DNA of 64,000 bases from contig NC_063276.1 in NCBI RefSeq assembly GCF_910591885.1, forward strand, positions 11,346,001 through 11,410,000, given 5' to 3'. Shown one piece after another: positions 51,421 through 63,636 of the stretch (position 1 is its first letter; the number at the start of each line of letters is the position of its first letter). The notes beneath the pieces are model-generated. The model saw nothing but the letters and a program-made list of their open reading frames with translations, had not been told where the DNA came from and did no database searches. The position numbers and the translations under genes are program-made. This DNA comes from Bombus terrestris (lineage: Eukaryota; Arthropoda; Insecta; Hymenoptera; Apidae).

Positions 51421-52661
51421 TGAAGTATAAAAAGAATCAGATTTTAAAAGCTGGAGATGTCAGACCTTGTAAGTTTTAGGTATAGACAAAAAAAAATATT
51501 AATTAAAGACTATATCTTTGTTCTCCATAAGTGGCAGATCACGATCTGCTTTTCGAAACACAGGATGAAGTATAAAAAGGATCAGAGTTTAAAAGCTGGA
51601 GATGTCAGATGCTGCCAGTTTTAGGAATAGACAAAAAAAAAGTTTAATTACTGACTTTACGTTTGTTCTCCATATATGACAGATCACGATCTGCTTTCAG
51701 AAACACAGGATGAGGTATAAAAAGGATCAGATTTTAGACGCTGGAGATGTCAGACGTTTTCAGTTTTAGGAAGTGACAAAAAAAAGTTTAATTATTGACT
51801 TTACCTTTGTTGTCCACATGTGACAGATCACGATCTGCTTTCAGAAACATAGGATGAAGTATAAAAAGTATCAGATTTTAAAAGCTGGAAATGTCCGACG
51901 TTTTCTGTTTTAGGAAGAGACAGAAAAAATTTTAATTATTGACTATACCTTAGTTCTCCATAAGCGACAAATCACGATCTGCTTTCAGAAACACAGGATG
52001 AGGTATAAAAAGCATCAGATTTTAAAAGCTGGAGATGTCAAACGTTTTTAGTTTTAGGAATAGACAGAAAAAAAGATTAATTACTGACTTTATCTTTGTT
52101 CTCCATATATGACAGATCACAATCTGCTTTCAGAAACACAGGATGAAGTATAAAAAGGATCAGAGTTTAAAAGCATGAGATGTCAGATGCTTTCAGTTTT
52201 AGGACGAGACAGAAAAAATTTTAATTATTGACTATACCTTAGTTCTCCATAAGCGACAAATCACGATCTGCTTTCAGAAACACAGGATGAGGTATAAAAA
52301 GCATCAGATTTTAAAAGCTGGAGATGTCAGACGTTTTCAGTTTTAGGAATAAACAAAAAAAAAGTTTAATTATTGACTTCATCTTTGTTCTCCACATGTG
52401 ACAGATCTCGATCTGCTTTCAGAAACATAGGATGAAGTATAAAAAGTATCAGATTTTAAAAGCTGGAAATGTCAGACGTTTTCTGTTTTAGGAAGAGACA
52501 AAAAAAATTTTAATTACTGACTTTACGTTTGTTCTCCATATATGACAGATCACGATCTGCTTTCAGAAACACAGGATGAGGTATAAAAAGGATCAGATTT
52601 TAGACGCTGGAGATGTCAGACGTTTTCAGTTTTAGGAATAAACAAAAAAAAAGTTTAATTA
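51421..52661. repeat. Nine-monomer cassette copy repeated at 52,722-53,962 (shift 1301 bp)
   Basis: This copy and the next share the private change GATGCTGCCAG (elsewhere GACGCTGCCAG), at 51609 and 52910. The match ends where TTACTGACTTTACC meets TTATTGACTTTATC. This nine-monomer duplication supplied the first half of the 17-monomer unit that follows. Confidence 0.8.
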
Positions 52662-52717
52662 CTGACTTTACCTTTGTTCTCCATAAGTGGCAGATCACGA
52701 TCTGCTTTCAGAAACAC

Positions 52718-55179
52718 AGGATGAAGTATAAAAAGAATCAGATTTTAAAAGCTGGAGATGTCAGACCTTGTAAGTTTTAGGTATAGACAAAAAAAAATAT
52801 TAATTAAAGACTATATCTTTGTTCTCCATAAGTGGCAGATCACGATCTGCTTTTCGAAACACAGGATGAAGTATAAAAAGGATCAGAGTTTAAAAGCTGG
52901 AGATGTCAGATGCTGCCAGTTTTAGGAATAGACAAAAAAAAAGTTTAATTACTGACTTTACGTTTGTTCTCCATATATGACAGATCACGATCTGCTTTCA
53001 GAAACACAGGATGAGGTATAAAAAGGATCAGATTTTAGACGCTGGAGATGTCAGACGTTTTCAGTTTTAGGAAGTGACAAAAAAAAGTTTAATTATTGAC
53101 TTTACCTTTGTTGTCCACATGTGACAGATCACGATCTGCTTTCAGAAACATAGGATGAAGTATAAAAAGTATCAGATTTTAAAAGCTGGAAATGTCCGAC
53201 GTTTTCTGTTTTAGGAAGAGACAGAAAAAATTTTAATTATTGACTATACCTTAGTTCTCCATAAGCGACAAATCACGATCTGCTTTCAGAAACACAGGAT
53301 GAGGTATAAAAAGCATCAGATTTTAAAAGCTGGAGATGTCAAACGTTTTTAGTTTTAGGAATAGACAGAAAAAAAGATTAATTACTGACTTTATCTTTGT
53401 TCTCCATATATGACAGATCACAATCTGCTTTCAGAAACACAGGATGAAGTATAAAAAGGATCAGAGTTTAAAAGCATGAGATGTCAGATGCTTTCAGTTT
53501 TAGGACGAGACAGAAAAAATTTTAATTATTGACTATACCTTAGTTCTCCATAAGCGACAAATCACGATCTGCTTTCAGAAACACAGGATGACGTATAAAA
53601 AGCATCAGATTTTAAAAGCTGGAGATGTCAGACGTTTTCAGTTTTAGGAATAAACAAAAAAAAAGTTTAATTATTGACTTCATCTTTGTTCTCCACATGT
53701 GACAGATCTCGATCTGCTTTCAGAAACATAGGATGAAGTATAAAAAGTATCAGATTTTAAAAGCTGGAAATGTCAGACGTTTTCTGTTTTAGGAAGAGAC
53801 AAAAAAAATTTTAATTACTGACTTTACGTTTGTTCTCCATATATGACAGATCACGATCTGCTTTCAGAAACACAGGATGAGGTATAAAAAGGATCAGATT
53901 TTAGACGCTGGAGATGTCAGACGTTTTCAGTTTTAGGAATAAACAAAAAAAAAGTTTAATTATTGACTTTATCTTTGTTCTCCACATGTGACAGATCACG
54001 ATCTGCTTTCAGAAACATAGGATGAAGTATAAAAAGAATCAGATTTTAAAAGCTGGAGATGTCAGACGTTTTCAGTTTTAGGAAGAGACAAAATATAGTT
54101 TAATTATTGACATTATCTTTGTTCTCCACATGTGACAGATCTCGATCTGCTTTCAGAAACATAGGATGAAGTATAAAAAGTATCAGATTTTAAAAGCATG
54201 AGATGTCAGATGCTTTCAGTTTTAGGAATAGACAAAAAAAAATATTAATTATAGACTTTATCTTTGTTCTCCATGAGTGACAGATCACGATCTGCTTTCA
54301 GAAACACAGGATGAGGTATAAAAAGGATCAGATTTTAGACGCTGGAGATGTCAGACGTTTTCAGTTTTAGGAATAAACAAAAAAAAAGTTTAATTACTGA
54401 CTTTACCTTTGTTCTCCATAAGTGGCAGATCACGATCTGCTTTCAGAAACACAGGATGAAGTATAAAAAGAATCAGATTTTAAAAGCTGGAGATGTCAGA
54501 CCTTGTAAGTTTTAGGTATAGACAAAAAAAAATATTAATTATAGACTTTATCTTTGTTCTCCATAAGTGACAGATCACGACCTGCTTTCAGAAACACAGG
54601 ATGAAGTATAAAAAGGATCAGAGTTTAAAAGCATGAGATGTCAGATGCTTTCAGTTTTAGGAATAGACAGAAAAAAAGATTAATTACTGACTTTATCTTT
54701 GTTCTCCATATATGACAGATCACAATCTGCTTTCAGAAACACAGGATGAAGTATAAAAAGGATCAGATTATAAAAGCTGGAAATGTCAGACGTTTTCTGT
54801 TTTAGGAATAGACAAAAAAAAAAGTTTAATTATTGACTTCATCTTTGTTCTCCACATGTGACAGATCTCGATCTGCTTTCAGAAACACAGGATGAAGTAT
54901 AAAAAGAATCAGATTTTAAGAGCTGGAGATGTCAGACGTTTTCAGTTTTAGGAATAGACAAAAAAGAAGTTTAATTATTGACTTTATCTTTGTTCTCCAT
55001 AAGTGACAGATCACGATCCGCTTTCAGAAACATAGGATGAAGTATAAAAAGGATCAGATTTTAAAAGCTGGAAATGTCAGACGTTTTCTGTTTTAGGAAC
55101 AGACAAAAAAAAAAGTTTAATTATTCACTTCATCTTTGTTCTCCACATGTGACAGATCTCGATCTGCTTTCAGAAACAT
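52718..55179. repeat. 17-monomer higher-order repeat, copy 1 (2462 bp)
   Basis: The unit starts after the CACAGG/CATAGG difference at 52717/55179 and matches the next copy at exactly 2462 bp. It runs through GCTGCCAG, TTAGACGCTGG, GTTGTCCAC, GTCCGACG, AAACGTTTTTAG, GGACGAGACAG, TC-dyad monomers, CCATGAGTG, GTGGCAGATC, CCTTGTAAG, CACGACCTGC, GATTATAAAAGC, TTTTAAGAGC, GATCCGC and TTATTCAC. Copy 1 has GATGACGTAT, ACTGACTTTACG and GACAGATCACG where copies 2 and 3 share derived bases. Confidence 0.9.
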
Positions 55180-57641
55180 AGGATGAAGTATAAAAAGAAT
55201 CAGATTTTAAAAGCTGGAGATGTCAGACCTTGTAAGTTTTAGGTATAGACAAAAAAAAATATTAATTAAAGACTATATCTTTGTTCTCCATAAGTGGCAG
55301 ATCACGATCTGCTTTTCGAAACACAGGATGAAGTATAAAAAGGATCAGAGTTTAAAAGCTGGAGATGTCAGACGCTGCCAGTTTTAGGAATAGACAAAAA
55401 AAAAGTTTAATTACTGACTTTACGTTTGTTCTCCATATATGACAGATCACGATCTGCTTTCAGAAACACAGGATGAGGTATAAAAAGGATCAGATTTTAG
55501 ACGCTGGAGATGTCAGACGTTTTCAGTTTTAGGAAGTGACAAAAAAAAGTTTAATTATTGACTTTACCTTTGTTGTCCACATGTGACAGATCACGATCTG
55601 CTTTCAGAAACATAGGATGAAGTATAAAAAGTATCAGATTTTAAAAGCTGGAAATGTCCGACGTTTTCTGTTTTAGGAAGAGACAGAAAAAATTTTAATT
55701 ATTGACTATACCTTAGTTCTCCATAAGCGACAAATCACGATCTGCTTTCAGAAACACAGGATGAGGTATAAAAAGCATCAGATTTTAAAAGCTGGAGATG
55801 TCAAACGTTTTTAGTTTTAGGAATAGACAGAAAAAAAGATTAATTACTGACTTTATCTTTGTTCTCCATATATGACAGATCACAATCTGCTTTCAGAAAC
55901 ACAGGATGAAGTATAAAAAGGATCAGAGTTTAAAAGCATGAGATGTCAGATGCTTTCAGTTTTAGGACGAGACAGAAAAAATTTTAATTATTGACTATAC
56001 CTTAGTTCTCCATAAGCGACAAATCACGATCTGCTTTCAGAAACACAGGATGATGTATAAAAAGCATCAGATTTTAAAAGCTGGAGATGTCAGACGTTTT
56101 CAGTTTTAGGAATAAACAAAAAAAAAGTTTAATTATTGACTTCATCTTTGGTCTCCACATGTGACAGATCTCGATCTGCTTTCAGAAACATAGGATGAAG
56201 TATAAAAAGTATCAGATTTTAAAAGCTGGAAATGTCAGACGTTTTCTGTTTTAGGAAGAGACAAAAAAAATTTTAATTACTGACGTTACGTTTGTTCTCC
56301 ATATATGACAGATCACGATCTGCTTTCAGAAACACAGGATGAGGTATAAAAAGGATCAGATTTTAGACGCTGGAGATGTCAGACGTTTTCAGTTTTAGGA
56401 ATAAACAAAAAAAAAGTTTAATTATTGACTTTATCTTTGTTCTCCACATGTGACAGGTCACGATCTGCTTTCAGAAACATAGGATGAAGTATAAAAAGAA
56501 TCAGATTTTAAAAGCTGGAGATGTCAGACGTTTTCAGTTTTAGGAAGAGACAAAATATAGTTTAATTATTGACATTATCTTTGTTCTCCACATGTGACAG
56601 ATCTCGATCTGCTTTCAGAAACATAGGATGAAGTATAAAAAGTATCAGATTTTAAAAGCATGAGATGTCAGATGCTTTCAGTTTTAGGAATAGACAAAAA
56701 AAAATATTAATTATAGACTTTATCTTTGTTCTCCATGAGTGACAGATCACGATCTGCTTTCAGAAACACAGGATGAGGTATAAAAAGGATCAGATTTTAG
56801 ACGCTGGAGATGTCAGACGTTTTCAGTTTTAGGAATAAACAAAAAAAAAGTTTAATTACTGACTTTACCTTTGTTCTCCATAAGTGGCAGATCACGATCT
56901 GCTTTCAGAAACACAGGATGAAGTATAAAAAGAATCAGATTTTAAAAGCTGGAGATGTCAGACCTTGTAAGTTTTAGGTATAGACAAAAAAAAATATTAA
57001 TTATAGACTTTATCTTTGTTCTCCATAAGTGACAGATCACGACCTGCTTTCAGAAACACAGGATGAAGTATAAAAAGGATCAGAGTTTAAAAGCATGAGA
57101 TGTCAGATGCTTTCAGTTTTAGGAATAGACAGAAAAAAAGATTAATTACTGACTTTATCTTTGTTCTCCATATATGACAGATCACAATCTGCTTTCAGAA
57201 ACACAGGATGAAGTATAAAAAGGATCAGATTATAAAAGCTGGAAATGTCAGACGTTTTCTGTTTTAGGAATAGACAAAAAAAAAAGTTTAATTATTGACT
57301 TCATCTTTGTTCTCCACATGTGACAGATCTCGATCTGCTTTCAGAAACACAGGATGAAGTATAAAAAGAATCAGATTTTAAGAGCTGGAGATGTCAGACG
57401 TTTTCAGTTTTAGGAATAGACAAAAAAGAAGTTTAATTATTGACTTTATCTTTGTTCTCCATAAGTGACAGATCACGATCCGCTTTCAGAAACATAGGAT
57501 GAAGTATAAAAAGGATCAGATTTTAAAAGCTGGAAATGTCAGACGTTTTCTGTTTTAGGAACAGACAAAAAAAAAAGTTTAATTATTCACTTCATCTTTG
57601 TTCTCCACATGTGACAGATCTCGATCTGCTTTCAGAAACAT
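55180..57641. repeat. 17-monomer higher-order repeat, copy 2 (2462 bp)
   Basis: Copy 2 shares GATGATGTAT, ACTGACGTTACG and GACAGGTCACG with copy 3 and not with copy 1. It has a private CTTTGGTCTCC near 56,151. The shared derived sites show that copies 2 and 3 separated after copy 1. Confidence 0.9.
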
Positions 57642-59593
57642 AGGATGAAGTATAAAAAGAATCAGATTTTAAAAGCTGGAGATGTCAGACCTTGTAAGTT
57701 TTAGGTATAGACAAAAAAAAATATTAATTAAAGACTATATCTTTGTTCTCCATAAGTGGCAGATCACGATCTGCTTTTCGAAACACAGGATGAAGTATAA
57801 AAAGGATCAGAGTTTAAAAGCTGGAGATGTCAGACGCTGCCAGTTTTAGGAATAGACAAAAAAAAAGTTTAATTACTGACTTTACGTTTGTTCTCCATAT
57901 ATGACAGATCACGATCTGCTTTCAGAAACACAGGATGAGGTATAAAAAGGATCAGATTTTAGACGCTGGAGATGTCAGACGTTTTCAGTTTTAGGAAGTG
58001 ACAAAAAAAAGTTTAATTATTGACTTTACCTTTGTTGTCCACATGTGACAGATCACGATCTGCTTTCAGAAACATAGGATGAAGTATAAAAAGTATCAGA
58101 TTTTAAAAGCTGGAAATGTCCGACGTTTTCTGTTTTAGGAAGAGACAGAAAAAATTTTAATTATTGACTATACCTTAGTTCTCCATAAGCGACAAATCAC
58201 GATCTGCTTTCAGAAACACAGGATGAGGTATAAAAAGCATCAGATTTTAAAAGCTGGAGATGTCAAACGTTTTTAGTTTTAGGAATAGACAGAAAAAAAG
58301 ATTAATTACTGACTTTATCTTTGTTCTCCATATATGACAGATCACAATCTGCTTTCAGAAACACAGGATGAAGTATAAAAAGGATCAGAGTTTAAAAGCA
58401 TGAGATGTCAGATGCTTTCAGTTTTAGGACGAGACAGAAAAAATTTTAATTATTGACTATACCTTAGTTCTCCATAAGCGACAAATCACGATCTGCTTTC
58501 AGAAACACAGGATGATGTATAAAAAGCATCAGATTTTAAAAGCTGGAGATGTCAGACGTTTTCAGTTTTAGGAATAAACAAAAAAAAAGTTTAATTATTG
58601 ACTTCATCTTTGTTCTCCACATGTGACAGATCTCGATCTGCTTTCAGAAACATAGGATGAAGTATAAAAAGTATCAGATTTTAAAAGCTGGAAATGTCAG
58701 ACGTTTTCTGTTTTAGGAAGAGACAAAAAAAATTTTAATTACTGACGTTACGTTTGTTCTCCATATATGACAGATCACGATCTGCTTTCAGAAACACAGG
58801 ATGAGGTATAAAAAGGATCAGATTTTAGACGCTGGAGATGTCAGACGTTTTCAGTTTTAGGAATAAACAAAAAAAAAGTTTAATTATTGACTTTATCTTT
58901 GTTCTCCACATGTGACAGGTCACGATCTGCTTTCAGAAACATAGGATGAAGTATAAAAAGAATCAGATTTTAAAAGCTGGAGATGTCAGACGTTTTCAGT
59001 TTTAGGAAGAGACAAAATATAGTTTAATTATTGACATTATCTTTGTTCTCCACATGTGACAGATCTCGATCTGCTTTCAGAAACATAGGATGAAGTATAA
59101 AAAGTATCAGATTTTAAAAGCATGAGATGTCAGATGCTTTCAGTTTTAGGAATAGACAAAAAAAAATATTAATTATAGACTTTATCTATGTTCTCCATGA
59201 GTGACAGATCACGATCTGCTTTCAGAAACACAGGATGAGGTATAAAAAGGATCAGATTTTAGACGCTGGAGATGTCAGACGTTTTCAGTTTTAGGAATAA
59301 ACAAAAAAAAAGTTTAATTACTGACTTTACCTTTGTTCTCCATAAGTGGCAGATCACGATCTGCTTTCAGAAACACAGGATGAAGTATAAAAAGAATCAG
59401 ATTTTAAAAGCTGGAGATGTCAGACCTTGTAAGTTTTAGGTATAGACAAAAAAAAATATTAATTATAGACTTTATCTTTGTTCTCCATAAGTGACAGATC
59501 ACGACCTGCTTTCAGAAACACAGGATGAAGTATAAAAAGGATCAGAGTTTAAAAGCATGAGATGTCAGATGCTTTCAGTTTTAGGAATAGACA
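57642..59593. repeat. 17-monomer higher-order repeat, copy 3 (partial, ~1952 bp)
   Basis: Copy 3 matches copy 2 at 2462 bp until GACAG/GACAA at 57132/59594, where it gives way to the older CTGCTGTCAG cassette. About 13.5 of the 17 monomers are present. A private change reads ATCTATG near 59,187. The partial end means the amplification stopped, or was later cut, in mid-unit. Confidence 0.88.
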
Positions 59594-61030
59594 AAAAAAA
59601 ATATTAATTATAGACTTTATCTTTGTTCTCCATGAGTGACAGATCACGATCTGCTGTCAGAAATACAGGATGAAGTATAAAAAGAATCAGAGTTTAAAAG
59701 CTGGAGATGTCAGACGCTTTCAGTTTTAGGAATAGACAAAAAAAAAGTTCAATTACTGACTTTACCTTTGTTCTCCATAAGTGGCAGATCACGATCTGCT
59801 TTCAGAAACACAGGATGAAGTATAAAAAGGATCAGAGTTTAAAAGCTGGAGATGTCAGACGCTGTCAGTGTTAGGAATAGACAAAAAAAAAGTTTAATTA
59901 CTGACTTTACGTTTGTTCTCCATATATGACAGATCACGATCTGCTTTCAGAAACACAGGATGAGGTATAAAAAGGATCAGATTTCAGACGCTGGAGATGT
60001 CAGACGCTTTCAGTTTTAGGAAGAGACAAAAAAAATTTTAACTATTGACTATACCTTAGTTCTCCATAAGCGACAAATCACGATCTGCTTTCAGAAACAC
60101 AGGATGAGGAATAAAAAGCATCAGATTTTAAAAGCTGGGGATGTCAGACGTTTTCAGTTTTAGGAATAAACAAAAAAAAAGTTTAATTATTGACTTCATC
60201 TTTGTTCTCCACATGTGACAGATCTCGAACTGCTTTCAGAAACATAGGATGAAGTATAAAAATGATCAGAATATAAAAGGTGGAGATGTCAGACGTTTTC
60301 AGTTTTAGGAATAGACAAAAAAAAAGATTAGTTACTGACTTTATCTTTGTTCTCCATATATGACAGATCACAATCTGCTTTCAGAAACATAGGGTGAAGT
60401 ATAAAAAGGATCAGATTTTAAAAGCTGGAGATGTCAAACGTTTTTAGTTTTAGGAATAGACAGAAAAAAAGATTAACTACAGACTTCATCTTTGTTCTCC
60501 ATATATGACAGATCACAATCTGCTTTCAGAAACACAGGATGAAGTATAAAAAGAATCAGATTTTAAAAGCTGGAGATGTCAGACCTTGTAAGTTTTAGGT
60601 ATAGACAAAAAAAAATATTAATTATAGACTTTATCTTTGTTCTCCATAAGTGACAGATCACGATCTGCTTTCAGAAACACAGGATGAAGTATAAAAAGGA
60701 TCAGAGTTTAAAAGCATGAGATGTCAGATGCTTTCAGTTTTAGGAATAGACAAAAAAAAATATTAATTATAGACTTTATCTTTGTTCTCCATAAGTGACA
60801 GATCACGATCTGCTGTCAGAAATACAGGATGAAGTATAAAAAGGATCAGAATTTAAAAGCATGAGATGTCAGACGCTTTCAGTTTTAGGAATAGACAAAA
60901 AAAAAGTTCAATTACTGACTTTACCTTTGTTCTCCATAAGTGGCAGATCACGATCTGCTTTCAGAAACACAGGATGAAGTATAAAAAGGATCGGAGTTTA
61001 AAAGCTGGAGATGTCAGACGCTGTCAGTTT
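59594..61030. repeat. Older right-type cassettes (CTGCTGTCAG at 59651 and 60810)
   Basis: Two related series with CTGCTGTCAGAAATAC lie 1159 bp (8 monomers) apart, and between them is a TCGAACTGC monomer. These resemble 29.3-30.5 kb and 35.8-37.0 kb inside the 6503-bp units, so the order of this part was shared across about 30 kb before the recent amplifications. Nothing other than satellite is present. Confidence 0.65.
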
Positions 61031-61299
61031 TAGGAATAGACAAAAAAAAAGATTAATTACTGACTTTACCTTTGTTTTCCATAAGTGACAGATCACGATC
61101 TGCTTTCATAAACACAGGATGAAGTATAAAAAGGATCAGATTTTAAAAGGTGGAGATGTCAGACGTTTTCAGTTTTAGGAATAGACACAAAAAAAGATTA
61201 GTTACTGACTTTACCTTTGCTCTCCATAAGTGACAGATCACGATCTGCTTTCATAAACACAGGATGAAGTATAAAAAGGATCAGATTTTAAAAGCTGGA

Positions 61300-63172
61300 G
61301 ATGTCAGACCTTGTAAGTTTTAGGACTAGACAAAAAAGAAGTTTAATTATTGACTTTATCTTTGTTCTCCATAAGTGACAGATCACGATCCGCTTTCAGA
61401 AACATAGGATGAAGTATAAAAAGGATCAGATTTTAAAAGCTGGAGATGTCAGACGTTTAAAGTTTTAGGAATAGACAAAAAAGAAGTTTAATTATTGACT
61501 TTATCTTTGTTCTCCATAAGTGACAGATCACGATCCGCTTTCAGAAACATAGGATGAAGTATAAAAAGGATCAGATTTTAAAAGCTGGAAATGTCAGACG
61601 TTTTCTGTTTTAGGAACAGACAAAAAAAAATATTAATTAAAGACTATATCTTTGTTCTCCATAAGTGACAGATCACGATCTGCTTTCAGAAACACAGGAT
61701 GAAGTATAAAAAGGATCAGAGTTTAAAAGCATGAGATGTCAGATGCTTTCAGTTTTAGGAATAGACAAAAAAAAAGTTCAATTACTGACTTTACCTTTGT
61801 TCTCCATAAGTGGCAGATCACGATCTGCTTTTCGAAACACAGGATGAAGTATAAAAAGGATCAGAGTTTAAAAGCTGGAGATGTCAGACGCTGTCAGTTT
61901 TAGGAATAGACAAAAAAAAAGTTTAATTACTGACTTTACGTTTGTTCTCCATATATGACAGATCACGATCTGCTTTCAGAAACACAGGATGAGGTATAAA
62001 AAGGATCAGATTTTAGACGCTGGAGATGTCAGACGTTTTCAGTTTTAGGAAGTGACAAAAAAAAGTTTAATTATTGACTTTACCTTTGTTGTCCACATGT
62101 GACAGATCACGATCTGCTTTCAGAAACATAGGATGAAGTATAAAAAGGATCAGATTTTAAAAGGTGGAGATGTCAGACGTTTTCAGATTTAGGAATAGAC
62201 AAAAAAAAAGATTAGTTACTGACTTTACCTTTGCTCTTCATAAGTGACAGATCACGATCTGCTTTCAGAAACACAGGATGAAGTATAAAAAGGATCAGAG
62301 TTTAAAAGCTGGAGATGTCAGACCTTGTAAGTTTTAGGACTAGACAAAAAAGAAGTTTAATTATTGACTTTATCTTTGTTCTCCATAAGTGACAGATCAC
62401 GATCCGCTTTCAGAAACATAGGATGAAGTATAAAAAGGATCAGGTTTTAAAAGCTGGAGATGTCAGACGTTTTCAGTTTTAGGAATAGACAAAAAAGAAG
62501 TTTAATTATTGACTTTATCTTTGTTCTCCATAAGTGACAGATCACGATCCGCTTTCAGAAACATAGGATGAAGTATAAAAAGGATCAGATTTTAAAAGCT
62601 GGAAATGTCAGACGTTTTCTGTTTTAGGAACAGACAAAAAAAAATATTAATTAAAGACTATATCTTTGTTCTCCATAAGTGACAGATCACGATCTGCTTT
62701 CAGAAACACAGGATGAAGTATAAAAAGGATCAGAGTTTAAAAGCATGAGATGTCAGATGCTTTCAGTTTTAGGAATAGACAAAAAAAAAGTTCAATTACT
62801 GACTTTACCTTTGTGCTCCATAAGTGGCAGATCACGATCTGCTTTTCGAAACACAGGATGAAGTATAAAAAGGATCAGAGTTTAAAAGCTGGAGATGTCA
62901 GACGCTGTCAGTTTTAGGAATAGACAAAAAAAAAGTTTAATTACTGACTTTACGTTTGTTCTCCATATATGACAGATCACGATCTGCTTTCAGAAACACA
63001 GGATGAGGTATAAAAAGGATCAGATTTTAGACGCTGGAGATGTCAGACGTTTTCAGTTTTAGGAAGTGACAAAAAAAAGTTTAATTATTGACTTTACCTT
63101 TGTTGTCCACATGTGACAGATCACGATCTGCTTTCAGAAACATAGGATGAAGTATAAAAAGGATCAGATTTT
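61300..63172. repeat. Seven-monomer tandem duplication (unit 1014 bp)
   Basis: Positions of about 61300-62158 match 62314-63172. Marker pairs are TAGGACTAGAC (61321 and 62335), GATCCGC twice in each copy, AAAGACTATATC, CTTTTCGAAAC, CGCTGTCAG and GTTGTCCAC. Differences include CGTTTAAAG versus CGTTTTCAG and TTTGTTCTCC versus TTTGTGCTCC. The match ends where AAAAGGTGGAG meets AAAAGCTGGAA. Confidence 0.75.
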
Positions 63173-63636
63173 AAAAGCTGGAAATGTCAGATGCTTTCAG
63201 TTTTAGGACGAGACAGAAAAAATTTTAATTATTGACTATACCTTAGTTCTCCATAAGCGACAAATCACGATACGCTTTCAGAAACATAGGATGAAGTATA
63301 AAAAGGATCAGATTTTAAAAGCTGGAGATGTCAGACGTTTTCAGTTTTAGGAATAGACAAAAAAGAAGTTTAATTATTGACTTTATCTTTGTTCTCCATA
63401 TATGACAGATCACGATCTGCTTTCATAAACACAGGATGAAGTATAAAAAGGATCAGATTTTAAAAGCTGGAGATGTCAGACGTTTTCAGTTTTAGGAATA
63501 GACAAAAAAGAAGTTTAATTATTGACTTTATCTTTGTTCTCCATATATGACAGATCACGATCTGCTTTCAGAAACATAGGGTGAAGTATAAAAATGATCA
63601 GATTTTAAAAGGTGGAGATGTCAGACGTTTTCTGTT

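Noticed and set aside
60183..60371. Open frame of 62 codons on the - strand
   Set aside because: It reads the complement of the same monomers. It has low-complexity K/F/I/L content from A- and T-runs and no domain, and repeats its own start region as expected of a tandem repeat.
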